Of a stretch of 64,000 nucleotides of DNA, positions 1 through 8,178 are shown piece by piece; the first letter of the stretch is position 1; each line of letters begins with the position of its first letter. Where the stretch lies: NCBI GenBank assembly GCA_965242845.1, contig CBDETC010000003.1, positions 310,001 to 374,000 on the forward strand. The letters are read 5' to 3'. The notes beneath the pieces were generated by a model. It did no database searches, was not told the DNA's origin, and saw only the letters and a program-made list of their open reading frames with translations. The stretch comes from RHLJ01 sp965242845. GTDB taxonomy: Bacteria; Bacteroidota; Rhodothermia; Balneolales; Balneolaceae. The position numbers and the translations under genes are program-made.

Positions 1-1742
1 TTTTTCCGGCCCAGGTATCCTGCATTCATTAGCTCTTTAGCTTTAGTGGATGATCTACCTCCCCGGGCATTAAAAACCGAGGCCATAGTTTCGCCCACAT
101 GGGCTCCCACATCAAAACCGACTTCGTCCAGTAAAGCCATTGGTCCCACCGGGTAGCCAAATTTCTTCATAACTTTATCCAGGAATTCAATGGAAGTTCC
201 TTCTTCGAGCAGGAGCAGTGCTTCATTCATATATGGAGCCAAAATTCGCGTGGTGTAAAATCCAGGACCATCATTCACAACGATCACGGTTTTTCCCTGC
301 TTAACCCCAACCTCATAGGCAGTAGCGGTCACCCAATCCGCAGTTTGAGGAGTGGTGATAATCTCAAGCAACGGCATTTTCTGAACCGGTGAGAAGTAAT
401 GCATGCCAATAATATTCTCAGGCCGTTTTGCACCTTCTGCTATATCAGTAATAGGAAGGGAAGAGGTATTTGAAGCAAAGATGCATTTGTCAGAAGTGGC
501 TGCTTCTACCTCAGCAACAATTTTCCTTTTCAAATTCAGGTCTTCGAATACCGCTTCGATAACCAGGTCAGCTTTTTCGAATGCATCGTAGGAGTCGGTG
601 CCGGTTACTCTGCTTGCAATTTGGTCTCGTTCAAACTTCGTAATGACTTTTTTTGAAGCCTTTTTATTGAGGCCATCCCAAATCACTTTTTCTCCCCTGG
701 CGGCAGCTTCCTGGTTTTGATCCTTCAACAATACCGAGTAGGGGCCTTTGTTTACACTAACATCAGCTATACCTGAACCCATAAGTCCGGCGCCCAGCAC
801 TCCAATTGTTTTGACCGGGACTTGTTTCCCTTCCAGTGGATTCTTTTTAGCATCAGTCATGCCAAAGAAGAGATTGACCAGAGCTTTTGATTCGGGAGTT
901 GCTCCGGCTTCACCAAATAATTTGGTTTCGTTTTGCAATCCTCTTTTCAGCCCTTTTTGGTAGCCATATTTAACAGCATCAATGATGAGCAATGGAGCCG
1001 GGTAATTACCCTTGGTCTGTGCCAGCGTTTTCTTTTTGGCTTGAGAGAAGATGATGTTCCTGCCAATGGGAGTGCCCTCTAATACCTTCTCTACAAACGA
1101 CCTCCGATCTTTTCGGATTACTGCGCCGTCCGCATCAGAAATCTTATGAACAGCTTTAATTGCGGCTTCTTCCAGGGCATCCTTATGAGTAAGCTCATCA
1201 ACCAGGCCGATTCTTTTAGCAGTTCTTGCATAGATATTGCCCCCGGTCAGCATATACCCGAGTGCCTTTTGGATGCCAATAGTTCTGGGGAGCCGTTGTG
1301 TGCCTCCGGTTCCAGGAATAACCCCCAATTTAACTTCCGGAAGAGCCAGCACAGTTTTGGAGTGGTTAGTAGCAATCCGATAATGGCAAGCCAATGAAAG
1401 CTCAAGTCCACCACCCATGCAACTTCCATGAATGGCAACTACAAAAGGTTTTTTAGAAGCCTCAATCTTATTTAAAATGGCATGCCCATCCATGCTGAGT
1501 TGCTGCATAGCTTCGGCTGTATCTCGGGCTTTAAACATCTCAATATCTGCGCCAGCAATGAAATTATTCTCTTTACCACTTATAAGGACGGCACCTTTTA
1601 ACTCATCATTTTGCTGAAGCTCATCCATAAAAACATCGAATTGCTCCATCATGGATTCGTCAAGCGTATTGACCTTCTCCCCTGGTTTGTCCAGGCTAAG
1701 AATAGCAACAGAGTTTTTATGAGTAATCGTTAAATAGCTCAT
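1..1742 (-). CDS. fadJ: Fatty-acid oxidation multifunctional protein FadJ/FadB-type (3' end outside window)
   Basis: Enoyl-CoA hydratase / 3-hydroxyacyl-CoA dehydrogenase alpha subunit of cytoplasmic beta-oxidation. Reading the minus strand from ATG at 1742 gives MSYLTITHKNSVAILSLDKP. It continues into a crotonase domain (G-A-D-I oxyanion loop, GGGLELSLAC, and GVIPGTGGTQRLP carrying the family's catalytic region) and then, around residues 310-500, a Rossmann 3-hydroxyacyl-CoA dehydrogenase domain with GVLGAGLMGSGIA and a HYFSPV segment. About 580 codons are present; family members have roughly 700-730, so the C-terminal part is missing only because the window ends. It lies downstream of the thiolase gene on the same strand, about 145 bp apart, which is the usual fadI-fadJ pairing. 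FadJ versus FadB cannot be settled from this sequence. Confidence 0.93.
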   Translation of the reverse strand, partial: MSYLTITHKNSVAILSLDKPGEKVNTLDESMMEQFDVFMDELQQNDELKGAVLISGKENNFIAGADIEMFKARDTAEAMQQLSMDGHAILNKIEASKKPFVVAIHGSCMGGGLELSLACHYRIATNHSKTVLALPEVKLGVIPGTGGTQRLPRTIGIQKALGYMLTGGNIYARTAKRIGLVDELTHKDALEEAAIKAVHKISDADGAVIRKDRRSFVEKVLEGTPIGRNIIFSQAKKKTLAQTKGNYPAPLLIIDAVKYGYQKGLKRGLQNETKLFGEAGATPESKALVNLFFGMTDAKKNPLEGKQVPVKTIGVLGAGLMGSGIADVSVNKGPYSVLLKDQNQEAAARGEKVIWDGLNKKASKKVITKFERDQIASRVTGTDSYDAFEKADLVIEAVFEDLNLKRKIVAEVEAATSDKCIFASNTSSLPITDIAEGAKRPENIIGMHYFSPVQKMPLLEIITTPQTADWVTATAYEVGVKQGKTVIVVNDGPGFYTTRILAPYMNEALLLLEEGTSIEFLDKVMKKFGYPVGPMALLDEVGFDVGAHVGETMASVFNARGGRSSTKAKELMNAGYLGRK

Positions 1743-1756
1743 GTTATTTTAAGTCA

Positions 1757-1775
1757 TCCTGAACTTGTTTCAGGA
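1757..1775. repeat. Short intergenic inverted repeat
   Basis: TCCTGAA-cttgt-TTCAGGA forms a 7-bp stem between fadI and fadJ. It looks like the short palindromic intergenic repeats common in Bacteroidetes-like genomes. It lacks a T-run, so it is not an obvious terminator. Confidence 0.5.
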
Positions 1776-1846
1776 TCTGTTGTGGTTGTAAAGTTAAGCC
1801 AGACGAATTACTAATCTGGCTCATTAGTTTCTGACACACCCCTAAA

Positions 1847-1864
1847 TCCCCTCTTTAGAGGGGA
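1847..1864. repeat. Short intergenic palindrome (CCCCTC/GAGGGG)
   Basis: TCCCCTC-ttta-GAGGGGA is a perfect 7-bp stem just downstream of the fadI stop. It has the look of a dispersed palindromic mini-repeat. It could also act as an mRNA-stabilising or processing hairpin between fadI and fadJ. Confidence 0.5.
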
Positions 1865-1888
1865 CTTTCGACTATATTTGATTTCGGT

Positions 1889-3193
1889 TTATCCATCATA
1901 CCTCTCAATAATCATAGCATGACCTTGTCCGCCAGCAGCACAAGCCGATACCATGGCGTATTTACCATCTTCTCTATGTAAGCGATTTACGGCAGTAGTA
2001 ACCAGGCGAACCCCAGTGGCTCCAAATGGATGCCCTAAAGAAAGCGAGCCTCCCATTGTGTTGAGTTTATACATAGGGATCCGCCCGATTGTGTTATCCC
2101 TTCTAAGAGAAGATCTGTTAAAGTCATTCGATTCAAGAGCATTCAGTACCGATAAAACCTGTCCTGCAAAAGCCTCATGCAGTTCAAATACGTCAATGTC
2201 ATCCAGACTCATTTCCATAGCATCTAGCGCCTTTGGAATGGCATAAGCTGGTCCAAGCAGTAATTCCTCTCCGGGATCTTGAGATACAAAATTATATTCT
2301 CGTAAATAAGCTTTGGGAGTAATACCCATTGATAGTGCGGTTTGCTCCTCCATGATAAAACAAGCCGAGGCCCCGTCGGTAAGGAAAGAAGCATTACCTG
2401 CCGTAATGGTACCATGAGGTTTAATAAATGCTGGTCTGAGTTTGGATAGTTTCTCCATCGAGGTATCTCCCCGGAATCCATTGTCATGAGAAACTACTGC
2501 AAACTTTGGAGGTACTTTTGCAGGGATGAGCTCATTATCAAGTAAGCCTTCTTCAGTTGCTTTAGCTGCCAGGTGATGGGAGCGCATCGCATATTCGTCC
2601 TGGTCATTTCTGCTTACCCCAAATCGTGCAGCCATTCGATCAGCACTTTGACCCATTGTTTCTCCAGTCGAAAATTCGGCAATGGCTGGGAGTTCGGGCA
2701 TTAAGTCTTTGATCCTCAACCCTTTTAAAAACTTCAGAAACTCCACAGGAGATTTATACTTCCTTGCTTCCAGTACTTTCTGCCGGAATTTCTTTTTAAA
2801 CCGAACCGGGATATCTGACATGGTTTCGGTACCTGAGGCCAAAATAATCTTTGCCTGTCCGGATCGAATTAAATCCACACCACTTGTAATTGCCTGATTA
2901 GAAGAGATACAGGCCATAGAAGCTGTGAAAGCTGGTACGGTATTAGGTATTCCGGCACCCATAGCACTTTCCCGTGCAACATTACTCGTTTTTACTTCCT
3001 GGATTACCGTACCCATAATCACCCGGTCTATGGAAGCGGGGTCGATAGGGTTTCTTGCTAATAACCCGGTTATGGCCATTCTTCCCAGGTCGTAAGCCAT
3101 AAGATCATTATAGTCGGTACTAGACTTCAAGAAAGGGATTCGTACTCCATCTACAAAAACGGGAGTGAATGGGTATTGACTTGTTTTGACCAT
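1889..3193 (-). CDS. fadI: Acetyl-CoA acyltransferase (thiolase), FadI-type beta subunit
   Basis: 3-Ketoacyl-CoA thiolase, which performs the last step of beta-oxidation by cleaving 3-ketoacyl-CoA with CoA. The 434 residues match the long FadI-type thiolases. The nucleophilic cysteine sits in SMACISSNQA (about C95), the base histidine in FELHEAFAGQ, and the second cysteine in SACAAGGQG (about C418). The GHPFGATG loop near the C-terminus is the usual thiolase signature. The gene lies upstream of fadJ on the same strand, so the two probably form one transcript. A 17-bp palindrome about 26 bp before the start is a likely operator. Confidence 0.95.
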   Translation of the reverse strand: MVKTSQYPFTPVFVDGVRIPFLKSSTDYNDLMAYDLGRMAITGLLARNPIDPASIDRVIMGTVIQEVKTSNVARESAMGAGIPNTVPAFTASMACISSNQAITSGVDLIRSGQAKIILASGTETMSDIPVRFKKKFRQKVLEARKYKSPVEFLKFLKGLRIKDLMPELPAIAEFSTGETMGQSADRMAARFGVSRNDQDEYAMRSHHLAAKATEEGLLDNELIPAKVPPKFAVVSHDNGFRGDTSMEKLSKLRPAFIKPHGTITAGNASFLTDGASACFIMEEQTALSMGITPKAYLREYNFVSQDPGEELLLGPAYAIPKALDAMEMSLDDIDVFELHEAFAGQVLSVLNALESNDFNRSSLRRDNTIGRIPMYKLNTMGGSLSLGHPFGATGVRLVTTAVNRLHREDGKYAMVSACAAGGQGHAMIIERYDG

Positions 3194-3218
3194 GATGCTT
3201 GAAGTATAGTTAAGAATA

Positions 3219-3235
3219 AGTTAACAGTGTTAACT
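3219..3235. promoter_or_regulatory. Palindromic operator candidate upstream of fadI
   Basis: AGTTAAC-agt-GTTAACT is a perfect 7+3+7 palindrome 26 bp upstream of the fadI start, where a repressor could block the promoter. TetR-family FadR-like regulators commonly bind palindromes of this size near beta-oxidation genes. The regulator itself is not in the window. Confidence 0.5.
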
Positions 3236-3306
3236 AAATAATCAACAATTGAATGTAATTTTCTTTGCCTCAAGTTGAAATAGTGGTATATTTGTCGCCC
3301 TTCTGA

Positions 3307-3381
3307 GGGCGATTAGCTCAGTTGGTTTAGAGCACCTCGTTTACACCGAGGGGGTCGGGGGTTCGAGTCCCTCATCGCCCA
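3307..3381 (+). tRNA. tRNA-Val (anticodon TAC)
   Basis: A full cloverleaf can be drawn. The acceptor stem is GGGCGAT/ATCGCCC, the D arm GCTC...GAGC, and the anticodon stem CCTCG/CGAGG around loop TTTACAC, giving anticodon TAC (valine). The T arm is GGGGG-TTCGAGT-CCCTC. The discriminator A is at 3381, no CCA is encoded, and a terminator-like hairpin follows. Confidence 0.95.
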
Positions 3382-3389
3382 CATTAAAA

Positions 3390-3427
3390 AAGGCTTCTCA
3401 AATTAATTTTTGGGAAGCCTTCTTTGT
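3390..3427 (+). terminator. Rho-independent terminator after tRNA-Val
   Basis: AAGGCTTCTC (3390-3399) pairs with GGGAAGCCTT (3412-3421), one G-U pair included, and is followed by a T-rich stretch. It lies 9 bp after the tRNA. It may also serve the converging acetyltransferase reading frame. Confidence 0.75.
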
Positions 3428-3443
3428 TTAGGAAAAGCTCGAA

Positions 3444-3943
3444 TCACTCCTTCAGCATCAACTGCATTTGGTCTTCGTCGAAGTAGCGACCATTCCACTT
3501 GATAGCCTTCTTCTCTGAACCATAGCTAACGAACCCAAACTTCTCATACAGCTTCTTTGCATGTTCATTGGGGGAATAACGGTGAGGTTAATTTGTTCGA
3601 TATCTTCAATACGCTTTGCGCGATCAATCACTTCCTGGATCATCTGTCCGGCCAACCCTTGTTTACGATAATTGGGGTCAACATAAATTCGAAAGAGGAG
3701 ACCCTTATGTCGTAGCTTTCTTCGATTCTCTCCTTCTCTTCTAAAACTAGCCACACCGATAAGCTGATCTCCGTCATATGCTCCAACCGTAAAACTATCC
3801 TCCCTGTCCTTAGTGGGGAAACCTTCAGGTTTATCATCTTCCGGGGTAATCCTGAAACTATCCGCAGCTTCTACAAATCCTTTTTGAACAAGGCTTTTAT
3901 AGGCATTTAATTCGTCCGAAAGTACTTCTTTGATTTCAGGCAT
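3444..3943 (-). pseudogene. GNAT acetyltransferase with a single-base frameshift
   Basis: A GNAT-type N-acetyltransferase whose reading frame breaks at a C-run (GGGGG on the plus strand, 3570-3574). The first frame, from ATG 3943, gives about 123 good residues with the acetyl-CoA loop (Y-R-K-Q-G-L-A-G-Q). It then runs into unrelated sequence and stops at 3458. Adding one C restores NEHAKKLYEKFGF, the classical GNAT N..A..LYEK.GF motif, and continues to a TGA at 3444-3446 for a normal 166-residue enzyme. The break is therefore one base lost from a homopolymer. It could be a real inactivation, a slippage switch or a sequencing error. The substrate is unknown. Confidence 0.8.
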
Positions 3944-3990
3944 GAATATTCGGCTTAAAAACTCTTCAACATCTTTGATACATCAACAAG

Positions 3991-4542
3991 TTAACCGGCG
4001 TTTTCATAGGCTGATTTTAGCCAGCTAAAAATCTCGTCATCAATCTCATTAATATCTGCCAATTTGATAATATGTGAGCACATTGAATTTGGTTTTTCCG
4101 CTTCTAGTTTACCAGCAGGTTCTTGTCCTTTGAGATTAATTCCTATTTCAAACCGGGTTTTGGTAGCTGGTTTCAGGGTTGCAAACTGCTTTTTCCTCCT
4201 GAGACTTACATATGCGTTTTTTGGAGCTACTTCAACATTGCTACCGAAGGTAAGGATTGTAGAAAGTAATTTATCGTAGATGGGTTTTAAGTGTTCTTTA
4301 TTTTTGTATTGGCCTACTATTAGCTCGTCTTTGTTTGCAACTGAACCTGCATCAGAACCCTTGGATTTGTGAGCAATAAGATTGGCATAACCATGTGTTA
4401 ATCCATGCTCTCCTTTCAAAAACTTCATGATCTCCCCATGTTTTGAGAAGTTCTCCTTACGAACAATTTTGATCCATTCCTCCAGGCTAACTCCTGTTTT
4501 CTTGTACAGGTTCTCGATCATGGTTTTTGCTGCGTCATCCAT
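3991..4542 (-). CDS. DUF4287/DUF5655 domain protein
   Basis: A soluble protein of 183 residues. The N-terminal part (about 5-60), with W-I-K-I-V-R ... HGLTHGYANLIAH, matches the DUF4287 pattern. The C-terminal part (about 75-180), with YDKLLSTILTFGSNVEVAPK and YVSLRRKKQFA, matches DUF5655, a domain often described as predicted to bind nucleic acid or to be transport-associated. No catalytic residues can be named. It stands alone on the minus strand between acetyltransferase and membrane-protein genes. Family recognition is by pattern; function is unknown. Confidence 0.75.
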   Translation of the reverse strand: MDDAAKTMIENLYKKTGVSLEEWIKIVRKENFSKHGEIMKFLKGEHGLTHGYANLIAHKSKGSDAGSVANKDELIVGQYKNKEHLKPIYDKLLSTILTFGSNVEVAPKNAYVSLRRKKQFATLKPATKTRFEIGINLKGQEPAGKLEAEKPNSMCSHIIKLADINEIDDEIFSWLKSAYENAG

Positions 4543-4634
4543 TTTTATCGCTCCATCTACCGTTAAGATTTTTATGTTACTTGCTGTTTGAAGACTGCCA
4601 TATACTACTGAGAATGAAACTATGTATTCAAAAA

Positions 4635-5075
4635 TTATCTGGTTTTAGTCACATCATTTTCGTCTTCAATAAATCCAAATACTTGTATCAGTCCAAAAGT
4701 TAGAACCAGACCAATAATAGAAGCAATTAAATCATTAGGGTCATAAATATTATTTCCACCCAGATTGTGAATCTTGAGTTCCTGAGTAATGACATACAGA
4801 GCCGCGGTACTTACAGCAAGGATATGAATGTACACATCTTTCACCGAAGCAATCTTATCACTTAAAGAGTTACGAATTCGAAGAAAAATTCCGGTTAGTA
4901 CCACTGTACCTACAATTGCTTCTACAAAATTTGGAATAGAAAAGGTGAGAATGAGAAAGAAGTTGGGTGCATCATGTTCTAATAACCATGGCCTTAGAAT
5001 AAATTTGTTCAAGCCAAAAACAAGAAGAGCAATTCCGAATAAATAGCGGATATATTTTTTGACCCTTAATTCCAT
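4635..5075 (-). CDS. Small four-helix membrane protein, DoxX-like
   Basis: 146 residues with four predicted membrane helices (about 9-26, 36-60, 80-98 and 113-135) and a charged C-terminus. The first helix, YLFGIALLVFGLNKF, resembles the start of DoxX-type proteins, and the second loop, GTVVLTGIFLRIRN, fits the same architecture. DoxX proteins are small inner-membrane proteins of mixed or unknown function. No strongly diagnostic motif is present, so the family call is tentative; the membrane topology is clear. Confidence 0.6.
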   Translation of the reverse strand: MELRVKKYIRYLFGIALLVFGLNKFILRPWLLEHDAPNFFLILTFSIPNFVEAIVGTVVLTGIFLRIRNSLSDKIASVKDVYIHILAVSTAALYVITQELKIHNLGGNNIYDPNDLIASIIGLVLTFGLIQVFGFIEDENDVTKTR

Positions 5076-5108
5076 TAAGGGGATAGTAGAAAAGCTGGGA
5101 TACTTTTT

Positions 5109-5648
5109 CTACCCCATAAATTCGTGAGGATATACTACCGTACCACTTACTCCTTTGAGACCATCTTCTGTTAACGAAAATGCCATGCAATTTTCTTTTG
5201 GGGCATCAAAGGGTAATACGATACCAAATGTATGAGCTTGCTGGTATCCAAATTTGGGATAGTACTGCTCATGTCCTAAAAGAACTACGGATTCATAGCC
5301 AAGTTCTTTGGCTTTAGTATGGCCATGCAAAATTAAGGCTCCTCCAATCCCTTTTCTCTGGTGCTCAGGGAGTACGGAAACCTGAGCTAATGCCAATGAA
5401 TGAAAGCTGCGTGCTGAGTTGGTAATAAATGTCTTTGTGAGAAGGATATGCCCAACGATCTCTGCTCCAATCTCCGCAACCAAAGAAAGCTCTGGAATAA
5501 AAGCAGAGGAGGTCCTCATCCGTTCAACCAGGAATTGAACGTTATATTTATCCAGTTCCGCATCAGCAAATGCTTTCTTAATTACTTTAAACACCGAGGG
5601 ATGGTCCATCGGTTGTTCTTGTCGAATAGTTAAATCTTTTGGTGCCAT
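5109..5648 (-). CDS. GNAT N-acetyltransferase (YhbS-like), copy 1
   Basis: Acetyl-CoA-dependent N-acetyltransferase. The acetyl-CoA binding loop is LPEHQRKGIGGAL, followed by SVVLLGHEQYYPKFGY and the C-terminal PFDAPKENCMA segment typical of YhbS-like GNATs. An upstream TTG would extend the frame to 5720, but the paralogue next door begins at the equivalent of MAPKDLTIRQ, so ATG 5648 is preferred. It is roughly two-thirds identical by eye to the following gene, so the pair is a tandem duplication. The acceptor substrate is unknown. Confidence 0.85.
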   Translation of the reverse strand: MAPKDLTIRQEQPMDHPSVFKVIKKAFADAELDKYNVQFLVERMRTSSAFIPELSLVAEIGAEIVGHILLTKTFITNSARSFHSLALAQVSVLPEHQRKGIGGALILHGHTKAKELGYESVVLLGHEQYYPKFGYQQAHTFGIVLPFDAPKENCMAFSLTEDGLKGVSGTVVYPHEFMG

Positions 5649-5754
5649 GGCGAGAAGAAAAGGCATGAAAAAAGGAATTCCTAGCTGAGCTGGGTCTACA
5701 TTTGGTATATGGAAAAGCAATAGACCTCATATAGATGAGATGAAGTTCTGGGCA

Positions 5755-6285
5755 CTATCCCGTGAACTCTTTGGGGTACACAACAGTACCGCTTACCCCC
5801 TCTAATCCGTTTTCAGTAAGTGCAATGGCCATACAATTTTCCTTGGGTGCTTCAAATGGGAGTACAATACCGAAGGTATGAGCTTGTCGGTATCCAAAAC
5901 GTGGATAGTAATTTTCGTGGCCCAACAGAACGATCGACTGAAAATCCAATTCTCTAGCTTTCGAATGCGCGGCCTGGATAAGTGCTCCTCCAATTCCTTT
6001 GCCCTGGTATTCAGGTAATACTGAAACAGGAGCCAGGGCTAATGAATTGTATGTTCGTTGTGAGCTTTTTATGAATATCCGGGTCAAAAGAATATGCCCG
6101 ACAATAGTTGGGCCAACTTCTGCTACCAGGGAAAGTTCTGGAACAAAGGTTGCTGATTGTCTCAATCGCTCAACTAGAAACTGTTCCGTATGATCACTTA
6201 GTTCTTCCTTAGCAAAAGCCTGTTCAATTACCTTAAAAACTGCTGAATGGTCCCCAGTTTCTTCCTGTCGTATTCTTAAATCCAT
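5755..6285 (-). CDS. GNAT N-acetyltransferase (YhbS-like), copy 2
   Basis: Tandem paralogue of the neighbouring gene. It has the same length and the same landmarks: LPEYQGKGIGGAL as acetyl-CoA loop, VLLGHENYYPRFGYRQAHTF, and PFEAPKENCMAIALTENGL. The start MDLRIRQEE at 6285 is preceded by GGATAT and aligns with copy 1. An in-frame TTG at 6309 is the alternative. Both copies keep the CoA loop, so both are probably active, perhaps on different substrates. Confidence 0.85.
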   Translation of the reverse strand: MDLRIRQEETGDHSAVFKVIEQAFAKEELSDHTEQFLVERLRQSATFVPELSLVAEVGPTIVGHILLTRIFIKSSQRTYNSLALAPVSVLPEYQGKGIGGALIQAAHSKARELDFQSIVLLGHENYYPRFGYRQAHTFGIVLPFEAPKENCMAIALTENGLEGVSGTVVYPKEFTG

Positions 6286-6381
6286 TAACCGATATCCGTC
6301 GTATTCCAATATTATAAAACAAGGAGAACCCGACGACGGATTTGTGACAAATGCGGATTAAGTCTATGTATGCAGGCCGGG

Positions 6382-6972
6382 TTACATATTATTCGGACTT
6401 ATAGGCGCTGGAACTAAATTCTCTACGGGTTCTATACTTTTCAAGTACACAAAAACAGCATGTACATCTTCGTCCGTCATTTCAGCATAATTAATCCATG
6501 GCATAGGAGGTAGTAGCATTCGCCCATTATCCTGCCCTTTAAATTTGCCTTCTGTTAACGCTTTTTTGAATTGTTCTTCTGTCCAGTTTCCAATTCCTGT
6601 TTCATGCGGAGTTAGGTTTCCGGCAAAAGAAATGCCCCATGGCCCTGCAGCTGCAGTTAGATCCGGGTAAAACATGGCAAATCCTTCCTGAATCATATCG
6701 CTATCGAAGTTTACAACGGGTCTATCGGAAGGGTACCCAGAAAGCATTAATTCTGGGATAATCTCTGGTCCATTTGGCCCTAATTTTTTTGGAGAATGGC
6801 AATCATTACACCCCATGATATTTACCAGGTATTTCCCTTGTTCAATAACGTTTTCAACTTTTGCATGCTCATCCGAGTTATCTATTCGATGGTCCCCATT
6901 CTCGCATGATAGTATAGATAGTGATAGCACAATTGTAAGAGCTACAACCGGCAAGTGATAGTTAGTTTTCAT
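6382..6972 (-). CDS. Lipoprotein c-type cytochrome
   Basis: Periplasmic, membrane-anchored mono-haem cytochrome c of 196 residues. The signal peptide ends in the lipobox LSILSC. The haem motif is CNDCH (about residues 55-59), and a distal methionine is plausible in RMLLPPMPWINYAEMTDED, followed by the usual helix DVHAVFVYLKSI. It resembles the small cytochromes that pass electrons between dehydrogenases and oxidases. A broken copy of its last about 20 codons lies upstream at 7226-7295, so the gene was once duplicated. Confidence 0.88.
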   Translation of the reverse strand: MKTNYHLPVVALTIVLSLSILSCENGDHRIDNSDEHAKVENVIEQGKYLVNIMGCNDCHSPKKLGPNGPEIIPELMLSGYPSDRPVVNFDSDMIQEGFAMFYPDLTAAAGPWGISFAGNLTPHETGIGNWTEEQFKKALTEGKFKGQDNGRMLLPPMPWINYAEMTDEDVHAVFVYLKSIEPVENLVPAPISPNNM

Positions 6973-7106
6973 TTTTCCCTTTATGATTTGAACCTAATAC
7001 CCAGAAGGAGCAAAGTTAATTGCCCCATAGCTTTAATGTAACTAATCGATAAGTATCAAGCGTTATAAAAAAGATATTTTTCTATACTTAAAAGCTAGTC
7101 GAGCTC

Positions 7107-7223
7107 TTATTCTGGCAGATCGTCAAAACTTCCATCAACTCTACTATCACAAGTTTCAAAGCTTAGAATATCTTCTTTCTCAAGTTCATCAAGCTTGTCA
7201 AAAGCCTCCTGATAGTTTCCTTT
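7107..7223 (-). pseudogene. Degraded coding fragment, unknown family
   Basis: An open minus-strand stretch ends at TAA 7107-7109 and reads G-N-Y-Q-E-A-F-D-K-L-D-E-L-E-K ... SFDDLPE. It has coding-like composition but no start and no domain that can be named. It abuts the cytochrome remnant in a different frame. It is probably the 3' end of a lost gene. Confidence 0.4.
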
Positions 7224-7225
7224 GG

Positions 7226-7295
7226 GTTACATTATCCGGGTTGATAGGCGCTGGCACTAAATTCTCCACAGCTTCGATGCTTTTCAAATAAGCAT
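7226..7295 (-). pseudogene. Remnant of a second cytochrome c gene (C-terminus only)
   Basis: The minus strand reads YLKSIEAVENLVPAPINPDN. This is nearly the same as the last residues of the intact cytochrome at 6382-6972 (YLKSIEPVENLVPAPISPNN), with matching DNA on both sides of the codons. The original stop is lost by a small deletion, and nothing of the haem-binding part remains. Together with the fragment next to it, it fills the gap of about 375 bp before the sulfotransferase gene. Confidence 0.7.
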
Positions 7296-7348
7296 GTTAG
7301 AAATGTTAATAATCTAGAAAGCAGGTCACATTAGAACAGATTTTGGAT

Positions 7349-8011
7349 TTAAACTATTCGTTTAAAATGATCTGGATAAAAGATTTGAAAATCTTTTTCG
7401 TAAATATAGTAAATGCGAAGTTGTTGGCTTTTACTTAATGAAATCTCAGTACGTCGGCTTTTATTTAAGTGCTTAATTTCAGAATTATCGATTCCCAGAC
7501 GGTTCAATACAAATCTAAAATCATTACTGAAATTCTCAAATCTTCCCAAGAAATCTATATTATTTAAATCAATAGATGAGCATTGACTTTTCAAATGCTC
7601 ATCACAATTATCGATATCTAAACTTTCTACCCATGAAATAAAATGGTTTAGGTCTTTCATTTTTTCATGTTCTACTTCATCAAAATCAAAGTAGTTCTGC
7701 TCAATGACTTTATTCGACCAGGCACTGATCAATCGGGATTCCGGGTTTCGAACAAAAGAGAATTTGAAATATTTATCGTGTAAAAAGGAAAGGTAAGCAA
7801 TTTGCGATCCATAGATATATTTGTCCTCTTTACTGGTTTGTTTTAATGTCTGGTTAACTGTTCTTGAAGCTACTTTATAAGTTCTAAACCATAACGCTTT
7901 ATGCTGGTAATCATAACTTATATGGTACTTTTTGCGACTGAAAAGAGAGATAATGTATTTGTTTAGATAGAAGTGTTTTAGCTTGGTTATAATGAGTTTT
8001 AAAGAGGTCAT
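7349..8011 (-). CDS. Sulfotransferase family protein
   Basis: Predicted PAPS-dependent sulfotransferase of the Sulfotransfer_2 (carbohydrate sulfotransferase) type, 220 residues. The 5'-phosphosulfate loop appears as KVASRT (residues 46-51, like the K-V-A-S-T/R pattern). The 3'-phosphate motif is FVRNPESRLISAW (86-98). These are followed by F-L-G-R-F-E-N-F, another family landmark. The likely acceptor is a surface polysaccharide, but this is inference. The gene is notably AT-rich and flanked by eroded fragments, which suggests recent acquisition. Confidence 0.8.
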   Translation of the reverse strand: MTSLKLIITKLKHFYLNKYIISLFSRKKYHISYDYQHKALWFRTYKVASRTVNQTLKQTSKEDKYIYGSQIAYLSFLHDKYFKFSFVRNPESRLISAWSNKVIEQNYFDFDEVEHEKMKDLNHFISWVESLDIDNCDEHLKSQCSSIDLNNIDFLGRFENFSNDFRFVLNRLGIDNSEIKHLNKSRRTEISLSKSQQLRIYYIYEKDFQIFYPDHFKRIV

Positions 8012-8070
8012 GAGTTAATTAAGACTACAGCATAGTCCTCGAATCTGAGACTCGAAATACTGGCTAAAGA

Positions 8071-8178
8071 AATCTGACCTTGACTCGCCAATCCAAAGCA
8101 ATAAAAAAACCTGTAGAATTTAGAGATGTGTATGCCCTATGTCGTCGGCTTAAGCATTCAGGAATAAAAGAATCGTAA
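8071..8178 (+). other. Possible gene remnant in the 8012-8399 gap
   Basis: Within the gap of about 390 bp before the small gene at 8400, one plus-strand frame is open for 36 codons to TAA 8176-8178. It includes FRDVYALCRRLKHSGIKES and has coding-like composition but no start codon. It may be the tail of a decayed gene. The rest of the gap (about 8180-8399) is AT-rich, and I see only a possible promoter (TTTGTATATAAT near 8369) for the following gene. Confidence 0.3.
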
